Source of the DNA: DATJGR01 sp963787045
GTDB taxonomy: Bacteria; Pseudomonadota; Gammaproteobacteria; Pseudomonadales; Azotimanducaceae
Length of the DNA: 64,000 bases
Assembly (NCBI GenBank): GCA_963787045.1
Contig: CAWBBR010000008.1
Coordinates: 62,001 to 126,000 of the forward strand
Direction of reading: 5' to 3'
The translations under genes were made by a program, and so were the position numbers. The notes beneath the pieces were generated by a model. It was not told the DNA's origin, did no database searches, and saw only the letters and a list, made by a program, of their open reading frames with translations. Shown one piece after another: positions 29,130 through 37,913 of the stretch; positions within the stretch are counted from its first letter, which is position 1; every line of letters starts with the position of its first letter.

Positions 29130-29301
29130 TCGATGATCGGTTGAGAACCGGCATCGCTACTGCCCATGACGGGTCGCGAGCCAGTCTATGGAAGCGTCGG
29201 CGCGAAGAAAGCGAACGCCGATGAATGGAAGGTTCCTGGCGGATGAGCGGTGTAACCAGAATGTAGAGTCGACCGGGTCCCGCCGGTCAGACGCCCCCAA
29301 A

Positions 29302-29733
29302 TCAGTGCCCCCACCCCGTTTCGTTCGTGTCACCGAAATCCCCGTCGTTGTTTCTATCCCAGCGCTGCGCCCCGCTCGCATCGATTTCGAGAATGCCGTT
29401 TCCGATCACCGATCCCGACGTCGGAGTGGCGCGAATCGTGAACGTGTTCGCATTCGCCGCGGTCACCACGATCGAATACATCGTTGTCGTTGGGACACAG
29501 ATGTTTGCCGTGACCGCGCCGGTGTCGGCACCACCGACATGTCCGCCGTACGTAAAGGTTGCACTGGCCAATCGCTCGAGGCTCTGCGCGCACAGCATCA
29601 GGTCCTTTTCGGCGTTCGTTCTCTGGGTGCGAACGCTGTATTCCTGATATATAGGTACAGCGATCGCCGAGATGATCGCCATGATCGCAAGCGCCACCAT
29701 CAACTCGATCAGAGTGAATCCGCGGGTACGCAT
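29302..29733 (-). CDS. pilE: PilE-type minor pilin
   Basis: A 143-residue pilin with a short leader MRTRG and FTLIELMVALAIMAIISAIA, followed by YQEYSVRTQRTNAEKDLMLCAQSLER, typical of the PilE minor pilin of the Pseudomonas/Xanthomonas pil cluster. The C-terminal disulfide loop (Cys about 47 and 79) and a Gly-Asn-Asp-rich tail are visible. It lies between fkpB and fimU on the same strand, with a 172-base spacer before fimU that holds no further gene I can support. Being first in the cluster, it could instead be a major pilin, but its size and sequence favour a minor one. Confidence 0.8.
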   Translation of the reverse strand: MRTRGFTLIELMVALAIMAIISAIAVPIYQEYSVRTQRTNAEKDLMLCAQSLERLASATFTYGGHVGGADTGAVTANICVPTTTMYSIVVTAANANTFTIRATPTSGSVIGNGILEIDASGAQRWDRNNDGDFGDTNETGWGH

Positions 29734-29803
29734 ACTGATGCCTTTATTCGCCCTGCCGGACTCTATCGACGCGTCTGCGGCGGCCCAATCGACCTCCGCC
29801 GAA

Positions 29804-29819
29804 CGGTCGAAATCGACCG
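29804..29819. repeat. 16-base inverted repeat between fkpB and pilE
   Basis: CGGTCGA-AA-TCGACCG is a perfect 7-base inverted repeat with a 2-base spacer, inside the 116-base fkpB-pilE spacer and about 70 bases before the pilE start. It may be an operator; I found no -24/-12 box for PilR in this spacer. Confidence 0.35.
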
Positions 29820-29849
29820 ATGAGCGGAATCGAGCCGAACCAGGCGGAA

Positions 29850-30287
29850 TCAGTGGGAAAGCGGCTCGACCTTCAGGATCGAGACATCGAAAATCAGGGT
29901 CTTGCCAGCTAACGGATGGTTGAAGTCGACCACGACCAGGTCGCCTTCGATCGACCGGACGACGCCGGGCAACTCTCCGCCCGGCCCTGCAAACGACACC
30001 ACTAGGCCGGGTTCGGGAACCACGTTCGAAGCGAACTGGGCGATCGGCATGAAGCGCAGGTTTTCCTCGCGCTGTTCGCCGAAGCCGTCCTGCGCGGCGA
30101 TACGTAGTTGCTCATCGGCTCCCGCCGACAGGCCGAACAGCGCCTGTTCGAACCCGGGCAGCAGACTGCCGTCGCCCACCGTGAATGTCGCCGGACGTGA
30201 CCGCCGGGTGGAGTCGATCTCTTCGCCGCTCTCGAGAAGGATCGAGAAATGCAACGTAACGCGAGTATCGGGCCCAACGACGATCAT
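29850..30287 (-). CDS. fkpB: FKBP-type peptidyl-prolyl isomerase (SlpA/FkpB)
   Basis: A 145-residue FKBP-type prolyl isomerase. TRVTLHFSILLESGEEIDST, the PATFTVGDGSLLPGFEQAL binding region, the inserted-flap segment and NHPLAGKTLIFDV are those of the SlyD/SlpA branch. No metal-binding His-rich tail is present, so it is SlpA rather than SlyD. The start (ATG 30287) is 5 bases after the lspA stop, the usual lspA-fkpB arrangement. ispH, the normal next gene, is missing here. Confidence 0.9.
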   Translation of the reverse strand: MIVVGPDTRVTLHFSILLESGEEIDSTRRSRPATFTVGDGSLLPGFEQALFGLSAGADEQLRIAAQDGFGEQREENLRFMPIAQFASNVVPEPGLVVSFAGPGGELPGVVRSIEGDLVVVDFNHPLAGKTLIFDVSILKVEPLSH

Positions 30288-30292
30288 GTTTG

Positions 30293-30775
30293 TCAGGTTG
30301 TGCGCGCCGCGCGCTCGCGACGCGAGTCGCGCAACATCGACACGATCCACAGCACGGCGCCGATTGAGATCGCGGAGTCGGCGACATTGAACGCTGGAAA
30401 GTAGTGGTCGCCGTAGTGCGCCAGCGCGAAGTCGACCACGTAGCCGTGCAGCGCCCGGTCCCACAGATTGCCAAGCGCCCCGCCCAGCACGAATCCGTAA
30501 GCCCACCCCAACAACCTGTCCGTGGCCGGCAGGCGTCGCATCTCGATCAGCAGGTAGATCGAAAACGCGACCGCGAGCGCGACGAGCATCCAGCGCTGCC
30601 ACCCGCTTTGCGTAGCGAGAAAGCTGAATGCCGCACCCTCATTGTGCAGGCGCACCCAGCTGAAGACCGGCAACATCGGCACTTCCTGCCCCAGCGCCAG
30701 CACGCTGTTGACGATCCCTTTAGTGATGCGATCGAGCGCCCAGACGCCGCCCGCCAACGCAAGCCACTTAACCAT
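30293..30775 (-). CDS. lspA: lipoprotein signal peptidase
   Basis: Signal peptidase II, which cleaves prolipoproteins such as BamD after lipidation. Four hydrophobic helices and the two catalytic-Asp motifs are visible: LGGALGNLWDR (first Asp in the following VVDF) and FNVADSAISIG. ATG 30775 is chosen since it follows AGGAGAG and gives 160 residues with the usual N-terminus WLALAGGVWALDRITK; the frame continues 15 codons upstream into ribF. It overlaps the ribF end by 8 bases. ileS, which normally separates ribF and lspA, is absent. Confidence 0.93.
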   Translation of the reverse strand: MVKWLALAGGVWALDRITKGIVNSVLALGQEVPMLPVFSWVRLHNEGAAFSFLATQSGWQRWMLVALAVAFSIYLLIEMRRLPATDRLLGWAYGFVLGGALGNLWDRALHGYVVDFALAHYGDHYFPAFNVADSAISIGAVLWIVSMLRDSRRERAARTT

Positions 30776-31700
30776 TCGCTCTCCTAAACCACGCACGCGC
30801 CTCTGTAATGTCGGCAGCAATTTGAGTCTTCAGCGCATCCAGCGATGGAAACTGCCGCTCGTCCCGCAACTTGTGCCTGAAGTTCACCGTCAGCAGGCGC
30901 CCGTAAATGTCGCCCGCGAAATCGAACAGATGCACTTCGAGCAACGGCTCCTTCCCGCCGATCGTCGGGCGAATACCGACGTTCGCAATACCGTCGTAGG
31001 TCCGATCGAGTCCGCTCGCGGTCACGGCGAACACGCCGTCGAGCGGCGCGCGATAGCGGTTGAGGCGGATGTTCGCGGTCGGCACGCCGAGTTGCCGGCC
31101 GAGCTGTCGACCGTAGATCACATGACCCATGATGAAGAAGCGATGTCCGAGCAGTTTCTCTGCAAGCGTGATGTCGCCAGCGGCCAGCGCCTCGCGGATT
31201 CGCGTGCTCGAAACGCGCTCGTGGTCGAACGTAAGCGTGCCGATGTGGCTCACATCGAATCCGAGACGGTCTCCGCCGCGCTTCAGCATCGCGTAGTCGC
31301 CCTCGCGCCCGCGACCGAACCGGAAGTCGTCTCCCACGACGACATAGCGAACACCGAGTTGCCCTACCAGGAAATCCTCGATGACCGATGTCGCGGTGAT
31401 CTGCGACACCTGTTCGTTGAACGGCAGGCAGATCATCCGGTCGATACCGGTGCGCATCAGCAGCGTCACCTTTTCCCGGAATCGGGTCAGACGGCCGGGT
31501 TTGACGCCGCCGCCGAAGTACTCGCGCGGCAACGGCTCGAACGTGATCAGCACGCTCGGCGCGGCGAGCTCGTTGCGCTTCGCATTCAGGTGCGCCAGCA
31601 ACAGCTGGTGGCCATGATGCACGCCGTCGAAGTTGCCGATCGTCGCGACGCAACCCCGGTGTTCGGGGCGGATGTTGTGTTGGCCGCGAATGATCTCCAT
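30768..31700 (-). CDS. ribF: bifunctional riboflavin kinase / FAD synthetase
   Basis: Converts riboflavin to FMN and then FAD. The N-terminal adenylyltransferase domain has ATIGNFDGVHHGHQLLL and STRIREALAAGD. The C-terminal riboflavin kinase domain has GRQLGRQLGVPTANI and GIANVGIRPTIGG, with the catalytic Glu in LLEVHLFDF. The start at ATG 31700 gives 310 residues, standard length. It lies between murJ and lspA on one strand. Confidence 0.95.
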   Translation of the reverse strand: MEIIRGQHNIRPEHRGCVATIGNFDGVHHGHQLLLAHLNAKRNELAAPSVLITFEPLPREYFGGGVKPGRLTRFREKVTLLMRTGIDRMICLPFNEQVSQITATSVIEDFLVGQLGVRYVVVGDDFRFGRGREGDYAMLKRGGDRLGFDVSHIGTLTFDHERVSSTRIREALAAGDITLAEKLLGHRFFIMGHVIYGRQLGRQLGVPTANIRLNRYRAPLDGVFAVTASGLDRTYDGIANVGIRPTIGGKEPLLEVHLFDFAGDIYGRLLTVNFRHKLRDERQFPSLDALKTQIAADITEARAWFRRANG

Positions 31701-31756
31701 GGATGACCTGAAGCAACGGAGTGTGTGCAGACGTGCGGTCGCATTATACGCACGGC

Positions 31757-33376
31757 TCAAACGTGATAACGCAGGTCTCGCAGCCTGAATCCCGCCAGCA
31801 ACAGCACCACGAAGTAGACCCCTCCGCCGAGCGTACACAGCCCCGCCATCCACAGCGCGCGACCGTATAGATGGAGGTTCAGCCAACCGGCGGATGACGG
31901 CGAGGCCAGAACGAGTACCGCCACCATCGTGGCCGTAGCGCCCACCACTTTCGCGACGAACACTGCAAACGCTCGGCCCGGACGATACAGGCCGCGGCGA
32001 ATCGTGCCGCGCAGCAGCAGATACGATTGCACGATCGCCGCGGTCGTCGTCGCAAACGCCACGCCGACATGTCCCATCACGCGAAACAGAGCGAGGCTGA
32101 GAACGATGTTCAACGCGACCGTCACTACGGCGATGCGGAACGGCGTGCGCGTGTCCTCGCGCGCAAAGTAAGCAGGCGCCGCCACTTTCACCAGACAGAA
32201 CCCGAGTAGCCCTACCGCGAACGCCTGCAGCGACAGCGACGCCATCGTGACGTCGAACGCCGTCATGGCACCGTGGAAGAACACGGTCGCCATCAGCGGC
32301 AACGCCAATACGTAGAGTGCCGCGGCGGCCGGCACGCCGAACAACAGACACGTGCGGACTCCCCAGTCGATAGTTCGATCGAACGCGGCCATGTCGCCTC
32401 GCGAACTGAGGCGCGAGAGGTTCGGCAACAACACGGTCGCGATCGTGACGGCGACGATGCCGACCGGCAGTTCCAGCAGGCGATCCGAGTAGTACAGCCA
32501 CGAGATGCTGCCGGACGCGAGCAGCGACACGATCATCGAGTCGACCAGTGCGTTGATCTGACTCACCGAGCCCGCGAAGATCGCCGGCACCATCAGTCGC
32601 CCGACCCGCCTCACACCCGGATGGCTGAGTTCGACGCGCGGCCGGATCAACATGTTGATGCGGCGTAGCGCCGGAAGCTGAAACAGCAACTGGATCAATC
32701 CGGCGGCGAACACGCCCCACGCCAACGCCATCACCGGCGTTTCGAAGGTCGGCGCCACGAACACCGCGGCAACGATCATGGTGACGTTCAGCCACACCGG
32801 CGTAAACGCGGGGATCGCGTAGCGATGGAAACTGTTCAGCAATGCGCCGGCAAACGCAGTCAGCGAAATGAAGCCGAGATACGGGAACGTGATGCGCAGC
32901 ATCTCCGCGGTCATTCCCATTCGTATGGGGTCGGCGCGGAAACCCGGCGCGAAGATGATCACGAACAGCGGCGCAGCAACGACGCCGAGCAAGCTCATCG
33001 CGGTCATTACGACGATGAAGTTGCCGCCCATCACCGCGACGAACTCGCGCATCTGCTGCATCGGTCCGTGGTTGCGATAACCCGCGAGCACCGGGACGAA
33101 GGCTTGCGAGAACGCGCCTTCGGCGAACAACCGCCGGAAGAAGTTCGGAATCCGGAACGCGACGAAGAATGCGTCCGCGACTGGTGTTGCGCCAAAAAAG
33201 TACGACAGCACCATGTCGCGCGCCAATCCGGAAATGCGCGACAGAAACGTCATGCTCGCGACGACGCTGCCGTGACGGCCGAGGTTCTGCGTTTCGTGCG
33301 CCGGTGGACCTTCGTCTATCGCCGCCGAAGACGGCGCACCGTCGCGTTTCGGATCGTCACCGTCGTTGGTTGACAC
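31757..33376 (-). CDS. murJ: lipid II flippase MurJ
   Basis: Inner-membrane flippase for the peptidoglycan precursor lipid II. The 539-residue protein has the MOP-superfamily topology of about 14 helices and the conserved N-terminal region SMTFLSRISGLARDMVLSYF, FFVAFRIPNFFRRLFAEGAF and later PAYFAREDTRTP. The first about 38 residues are hydrophilic and poorly conserved, so the true start may be the Met at about residue 42. It is divergent from rpsT and 56 bases before ribF. Confidence 0.94.
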   Translation of the reverse strand: MSTNDGDDPKRDGAPSSAAIDEGPPAHETQNLGRHGSVVASMTFLSRISGLARDMVLSYFFGATPVADAFFVAFRIPNFFRRLFAEGAFSQAFVPVLAGYRNHGPMQQMREFVAVMGGNFIVVMTAMSLLGVVAAPLFVIIFAPGFRADPIRMGMTAEMLRITFPYLGFISLTAFAGALLNSFHRYAIPAFTPVWLNVTMIVAAVFVAPTFETPVMALAWGVFAAGLIQLLFQLPALRRINMLIRPRVELSHPGVRRVGRLMVPAIFAGSVSQINALVDSMIVSLLASGSISWLYYSDRLLELPVGIVAVTIATVLLPNLSRLSSRGDMAAFDRTIDWGVRTCLLFGVPAAAALYVLALPLMATVFFHGAMTAFDVTMASLSLQAFAVGLLGFCLVKVAAPAYFAREDTRTPFRIAVVTVALNIVLSLALFRVMGHVGVAFATTTAAIVQSYLLLRGTIRRGLYRPGRAFAVFVAKVVGATATMVAVLVLASPSSAGWLNLHLYGRALWMAGLCTLGGGVYFVVLLLAGFRLRDLRYHV

Positions 33377-33438
33377 TCGCCTGCCCCGACGGCATATTAC
33401 CGCGCTTCATTTTTTCCCGAACCCTCGAGGAGATCAGC

Positions 33439-33705
33439 TTGGCCAATAGCGCATCCGCTCGCAAACGCGCGCGACAAAGCGAAAAACGCCGCCGTCAGAA
33501 CGCGAGTCAGCGCTCGATGGTGCGAACGTCCATCAAACGCACTCAAGCGGCCATCGCGAGCGGAGTCAAAGCAGATGCGCAAGCCGCGCTGACGGCTGCG
33601 ATTCCGATAATCGACGGCATGGTCACGAAAGGAATCATCCACCGCCACAAAGCGGCTCGTCACAAGGCTCGGATGAACGCGCAGGTCAAAGCCCTGACGG
33701 GCTGA
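33439..33705 (+). CDS. rpsT: 30S ribosomal protein bS20
   Basis: An 88-residue primary binding protein of 16S rRNA, with the family sequence ANSASARKRARQSEKRR and IHRHKAARHKARM. The start is TTG 33439 after a strong GAGGAG site. E. coli rpsT also starts with UUG, which is part of its translational autoregulation, so the rare start is probably functional rather than an annotation problem. Confidence 0.95.
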   Translation: MANSASARKRARQSEKRRRQNASQRSMVRTSIKRTQAAIASGVKADAQAALTAAIPIIDGMVTKGIIHRHKAARHKARMNAQVKALTG

Positions 33706-33710
33706 GACGG

Positions 33711-34847
33711 TCAAAGCAACACCAGGTTGTCCCGATGCATCAGCTCGGGCTCCCGCACATAGCTGAGGCGCCCCTCAATGTCGCGGGTTGAGCAACCGAG
33801 GATCTTCTGGGTCTCGTCGCTCGAGTAATTGACGAGACCTTTGGCCACCGGCCCGCCGTCCGGATCCAGACACAGCACGACCTCACCGCGCGCGAACTTG
33901 CCATGCGTCGCGGTGACGCCGACCGGCAGCAGACTCTTTCCGCCGTGGCGCAACACCCGCACCGCGCCCGCATCGAGCACGAGTTCGCCTTTCGTCTTCA
34001 GCTGCCCGGCGATCCAGCGCTTGCGCGCCAGCAGCACCTCTACATCCGGCGCCAGCAGCGTGCCGATCGATTCTCCGGCGCGCAATCTCACCAACACATC
34101 CACAGTGGCGCCGTTGGCGATCATCGTATGCGCGCCTGAGCGCGCCGCCACGCGCGCCGCGCCGATCTTCGTCGCCATCCCGCCGACTCCCACCGCACCC
34201 GCGACGTTACCCGCCATCTTCACCAGGCGATTGTCGTTCGCGCGCGCAAACCGGACCAGCGGCGCATTCGGATCTGCATCAGGATCAGACTCGTGAAGGC
34301 CGTCGCGATCGGTGAGCAACACCAGCACGTGCGCCTCAACGAGATTGGTGACCAGCGCGCCAAGCGTATCGTTGTCGCCGAAGCGAATCTCGTCGGTCGC
34401 TACCGTATCGTTCTCGTTGATGACCGGAACCACACCGAGTTCGAGCAGCGTCCGCAACGTCGTTCTGGCGTTCAGGTAGCGTTGGCGGTTCGATAGATCG
34501 TCGTGGGTCAGCAACACCAGGGCTGTTCGCAATCCGTGCCGCTGAAATGCCGTTTCGTATGCCTCGATCAACCCCATCTGACCGACCGCGGCCGCCGCCT
34601 GCAGTTCATGAATCGCCGTGGGACGTTCGCGAAATCCGAGTCGACTGCACCCTTCTGCAACGGCGCCCGACGTGACGAGGACCACTTCGCACCCTTCGGC
34701 GACCAGGCGCGCGATCTGGCCGGCCCAGCGCTGAATCCCGTCGCGATCGATGCCTTGACCTTCGGCGGTCAGCAACGAGCTGCCGATCTTGACCACCCAA
34801 CGACCGTGATCACGGAGACGCTGGCGTTCCTCGAGTTCCTCGCTCAC
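33711..34847 (-). CDS. proB: glutamate 5-kinase
   Basis: First enzyme of proline synthesis. An amino-acid kinase domain (WVVKIGSSLL, VLVTSGAVAEG, VINENDTVA, GTGGMxTK-type loop VGVGGMATKIGAA) is followed by a C-terminal PUA domain (FARGEVVLC, KGLVNYSSDE). GTG 34847 is chosen because it lies just after the obgE stop and yields 378 residues; ATG starts upstream lie inside obgE. proA is not adjacent. Order rplU-rpmA-obgE-proB matches Pseudomonas. Confidence 0.94.
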   Translation of the reverse strand: MSEELEERQRLRDHGRWVVKIGSSLLTAEGQGIDRDGIQRWAGQIARLVAEGCEVVLVTSGAVAEGCSRLGFRERPTAIHELQAAAAVGQMGLIEAYETAFQRHGLRTALVLLTHDDLSNRQRYLNARTTLRTLLELGVVPVINENDTVATDEIRFGDNDTLGALVTNLVEAHVLVLLTDRDGLHESDPDADPNAPLVRFARANDNRLVKMAGNVAGAVGVGGMATKIGAARVAARSGAHTMIANGATVDVLVRLRAGESIGTLLAPDVEVLLARKRWIAGQLKTKGELVLDAGAVRVLRHGGKSLLPVGVTATHGKFARGEVVLCLDPDGGPVAKGLVNYSSDETQKILGCSTRDIEGRLSYVREPELMHRDNLVLL

Positions 34848-34851
34848 GTGC

Positions 34852-36045
34852 TCATTCCGCGCGATAGACCACTTCGACGTCGGAGTCGTCATCCGCGTCG
34901 GGATCGGCGTCGGGATCCGGAACGGGTTCGGACGGACGTTGCGGCCGCCGCGCAAGGGACTGACGCAGAACGTCTCCGGCAATTTCGGCGTCCAACGCGG
35001 CTTCGGCCGCCGCCAGTTCGACGTTTTCCGACAGCGTGTTGCGACTCGCCTCGATGTGCCGCATCAACGCGCTCGTCAGCGCGTCGACGCCGTCGCCGCT
35101 GACAGCCGAGATCGCGAATGCCGGACGATCCGGAAAAGCTTCGCGCATCGAATCGAGCACGCTTTCGGCTTCCTGCGCGGACGTGACATCCGTCTTGGTG
35201 ATGACCACCCAACGCGGACGCCGCATCAGCGTTGGACTGTAGCTTTCCACTTCGGCTTCGATGGCGCGCGCATTCGCGACCGGATCGCTCCCATCGAGCG
35301 GCGCCACTTCCACGAGATGCAACAGCACCCGACAGCGCGCGAGATGGCGCAGAAACTGCGTGCCCAGACCCGCGCCCATTGCTGCACCTTCTATAAGGCC
35401 GGGAATGTCGGCCATGACAAAGCTGCGCTCTTCGCCAAGCCGCACCACGCCGAGGTTGGGCGTCAATGTGGTGAAGGGGTAATCGGCGATCTTCGGCCGC
35501 GATGCCGAGACACGCGCCAGCAGCGTCGATTTGCCGGCGTTCGGCATACCGAGAAGCCCCACGTCGGCGAGCACCTTCAATTGCAGACGCAACTTACGGA
35601 CCTCACCGGGGAATCCGGGCGTGGTCTTGCGTGGCGCGCGATTGGTCGAAGATTTGTAGTGGGTATTCCCGAAGCCATGGCCGCCGCCGCGCGCGACTAC
35701 CAAACGGCTGCCGGGCGTCGCCATGTCGCCCAGGATTTCCAGCGTGTCTTCGTCGACGACGGTCGTACCGCTCGGCACGCGGATCACCAGATCCTTGCCG
35801 CAACGACCGGTCATGTCCTTCGAATGTCCCGACGCGCCGTGTTCAGCGCGGTAACGAGACTGATAGCGGAAGTCGATCAGGGTATTGAGCGCGGCATCGG
35901 CTTCGAGCAGCACATCGCCGCCGTCACCGCCGTCGCCACCGTCGGGTCCGCCCATCGCGATGTATTTCTCGCGACGAAACGAACATGCGCCTTTACCGCC
36001 CCGGCCGGCTTCAACCTGGATCGTGGCTTCATCGACGAACTGCAT
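34852..36045 (-). CDS. obgE: GTPase Obg (CgtA)
   Basis: Ribosome-associated GTPase involved in 50S assembly and stress control. A glycine-rich Obg fold (GRGGKGACSFRREKY, GGDGGDGGDV) precedes the G domain with G1 GMPNAGKST, G3 ADIPGLIEGA and G4 ITKTDV. The C-terminus is acidic (a run of Asp-Pro-Asp). 397 residues. It follows rpmA and rplU as in most bacteria. Confidence 0.95.
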   Translation of the reverse strand: MQFVDEATIQVEAGRGGKGACSFRREKYIAMGGPDGGDGGDGGDVLLEADAALNTLIDFRYQSRYRAEHGASGHSKDMTGRCGKDLVIRVPSGTTVVDEDTLEILGDMATPGSRLVVARGGGHGFGNTHYKSSTNRAPRKTTPGFPGEVRKLRLQLKVLADVGLLGMPNAGKSTLLARVSASRPKIADYPFTTLTPNLGVVRLGEERSFVMADIPGLIEGAAMGAGLGTQFLRHLARCRVLLHLVEVAPLDGSDPVANARAIEAEVESYSPTLMRRPRWVVITKTDVTSAQEAESVLDSMREAFPDRPAFAISAVSGDGVDALTSALMRHIEASRNTLSENVELAAAEAALDAEIAGDVLRQSLARRPQRPSEPVPDPDADPDADDDSDVEVVYRAE

Positions 36046-36080
36046 GGAACGGAACGCCTTGCCGCTGTGCGCGGCGGAGT

Positions 36081-36344
36081 TTACGCCTCGGCAGCGACCA
36101 CGCTGACGAGCCGACGCTTGCGGCGACCTTTCTCTTCGAACTTCACCTGACCGTCCGCCGTAGCGAACAGCGTGTGGTCGCGGCCACAGCCGACGTTTGC
36201 GCCCGGGTGGAATTGCGTGCCACGCTGACGAACGATGATGTTGCCGGCGACTACGACTTCACCGCCGAACTTCTTCAGGCCCAGTCGCTTCGAATGGGAG
36301 TCACGGCCGTTGCGTGTACTTCCGCCTGCTTTCTTGTGTGCCAT
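36081..36344 (-). CDS. rpmA: 50S ribosomal protein bL27
   Basis: An 87-residue ribosomal protein near the peptidyl transferase centre. AHKKAGGSTRNGRDSHSKRL at the N-terminus is nearly invariant. It lies 9 bases after rplU and 35 before obgE. The N-terminus starts directly at AHKK, without the cleavable extension seen in Firmicutes. Confidence 0.97.
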   Translation of the reverse strand: MAHKKAGGSTRNGRDSHSKRLGLKKFGGEVVVAGNIIVRQRGTQFHPGANVGCGRDHTLFATADGQVKFEEKGRRKRRLVSVVAAEA

Positions 36345-36353
36345 GAACGGCTC

Positions 36354-36665
36354 CTAGCCTTTGATTCCGGTGATGCGGACGTCGGTGTACCACTGGCGAT
36401 GTCCTGCGCGACGCATGTAGTGCTTGCGGCGACGGAATTTGATGATGCGAATCTTGTCGTGGCGATCGTGTCCGACAACCTCAGCCGTCACCGTTCCCCC
36501 GGCAACATACGGCGCACCGACGGTGACGTTGTCGCCTTCAGCGACGAGCAATACTTCATCGAACGTGAGCGATGCACCCGGCTCCGCATCGATCAGTTCG
36601 AGCCGCACCACTTCGCCTTCGCTGACGCGGTGTTGCTTGCCACCACTCTTGAATACCGCAAACAT
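36354..36665 (-). CDS. rplU: 50S ribosomal protein bL21
   Basis: A 103-residue 23S rRNA-binding protein: MFAVFKSGGKQHRVSEGEVV, then the C-terminal signature KIRIIKFRRRKHYMRRAGHRQ. A good ribosome binding site (AGGAG) precedes the ATG. It begins the rplU-rpmA-obgE-proB unit, divergent from ispB across a 126-base spacer in which I see no clear consensus promoter. Confidence 0.97.
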   Translation of the reverse strand: MFAVFKSGGKQHRVSEGEVVRLELIDAEPGASLTFDEVLLVAEGDNVTVGAPYVAGGTVTAEVVGHDRHDKIRIIKFRRRKHYMRRAGHRQWYTDVRITGIKG

Positions 36666-36791
36666 ACCAATCTCCTGGACACGATCCCTTTGAAGTCTGT
36701 ATTACAATGGCCCCGACCCCTAGGGGCGCCCGCAAAAGGCGCGTAATTCTACGGGCAAAGAATACCCAATACAACGAGCCACGCGCCGGAA

Positions 36792-37823
36792 ATGGCACGC
36801 CACATGCCCACCACGATAGCCGGCGCATCTCCTGCGACCGAGACGACGTCACCGCCAGACATCAAAGCGGTCTACGCGCTCGTGGCCGACGACTTCGACG
36901 CTGTGAACGCGCTGATCCCGAGGCGCCTCACCTCCGACGTCGGCCTCGTCGAAGAGATCGGCAGACACATCATCGATAGCGGCGGCAAACGTCTGCGGCC
37001 GTTGTTGGTTCTGCTGAGCGCGCGGTGCCTCGGCTACAACGGCACGGACCACATCAAGCTGGCTGCCATCATCGAGTTCCTTCACACCGCGACGCTGCTG
37101 CACGACGACGTGGTCGATAGGTCCGACCTGCGCAGAGGCCGCGCCACCGCGAACCACTTGTGGGGCAACGCACCCAGCGTGCTGGTGGGAGATTTCCTCT
37201 ACTCGCGCGCGTTCCAACTGATGGTCGAGCTCGGCCGCATCGACATCATTTCGATTCTGTCCGATGCGACCAACGTGATCGCCGAGGGCGAGGTTCAGCA
37301 ACTCGCCAATATCGGCAAGGCAGAAGTCAGCGAAGCCGACTACTTCAACGTCATCCGCGCCAAGACCGCGATGTTGTTCCAGGCGGCCTCGCAAACGGCC
37401 GCGGTGCTCGTGAGCCGCGACGAAGCCCCGATCACTGCGCTACGCGACTACGGGCTCACGTTGGGACTGGCTTATCAACTCGTCGACGATTGGCTCGACT
37501 ACGCCGGCGACCCGGCCGTGATGGGCAAAAACGCCGGCGACGATCTTGCCGAAGGCAAACTGACGTTGCCGCTGATCCACACGTTGCGTCACGGTTCGAG
37601 CAGCGACCGCAAGATCGTGCGAGACGCAATAGAAACGCGATCGAGCGCCGCGCTGGCGGACGTGATCGTTGCGGTGAAACGCTGTGGCGCGCTCGACCGC
37701 ACGCGCCGCGACGCGGAAGTGCAGGCGCAGCGCGCGATCGAACTGCTGGCGACGATTCCGAGCGGCAAATACCGCGACGCGCTCGCCGAACTCGCCCGCT
37801 TCTGCGTTTCGCGCCTCAACTGA
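36792..37823 (+). CDS. ispB: octaprenyl diphosphate synthase (trans-polyprenyl synthase)
   Basis: Makes the isoprenoid side chain of ubiquinone by chain elongation of farnesyl diphosphate. The two Asp-rich motifs are LLHDDVVDRSDLRRGR and LVDDWLDYAGD; GGKRLRPLLVLL is the substrate-binding region. 343 residues. An ATG at 36804 is an alternative start. Chain length (octa- or nonaprenyl) is not certain from sequence. Divergent from rplU, the standard arrangement. Confidence 0.93.
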   Translation: MARHMPTTIAGASPATETTSPPDIKAVYALVADDFDAVNALIPRRLTSDVGLVEEIGRHIIDSGGKRLRPLLVLLSARCLGYNGTDHIKLAAIIEFLHTATLLHDDVVDRSDLRRGRATANHLWGNAPSVLVGDFLYSRAFQLMVELGRIDIISILSDATNVIAEGEVQQLANIGKAEVSEADYFNVIRAKTAMLFQAASQTAAVLVSRDEAPITALRDYGLTLGLAYQLVDDWLDYAGDPAVMGKNAGDDLAEGKLTLPLIHTLRHGSSSDRKIVRDAIETRSSAALADVIVAVKRCGALDRTRRDAEVQAQRAIELLATIPSGKYRDALAELARFCVSRLN

Positions 37824-37859
37824 TCGAGTCAGGCACCGATCGAAGGTGCATGTTTGCTG

Positions 37860-37888
37860 TTGGATTCGGCGGGGGGCCACATTAGAAT
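37860..37888 (+). promoter_or_regulatory. promoter for tRNA-Pro
   Basis: TTGGAT (37860-37865) and TAGAAT (37883-37888) are separated by 17 bases and followed by a GC-rich discriminator, as in stable RNA promoters. Predicted start is near 37895, about 20 bases before the mature tRNA. Confidence 0.6.
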
Positions 37889-37913
37889 ACGCGGCCTTTG
37901 CGCCCTGGGGCAT

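Noticed and set aside
28033..29136. 367-codon plus-strand frame opposite pilV and fimU
   Set aside because: Antisense to clear pilin genes with prepilin motifs; no independent support.
33412..33418. T-run after murJ/rpsT divergence as terminator
   Set aside because: No stable stem precedes it on the plus strand; it lies in the rpsT leader just before the ribosome binding site.
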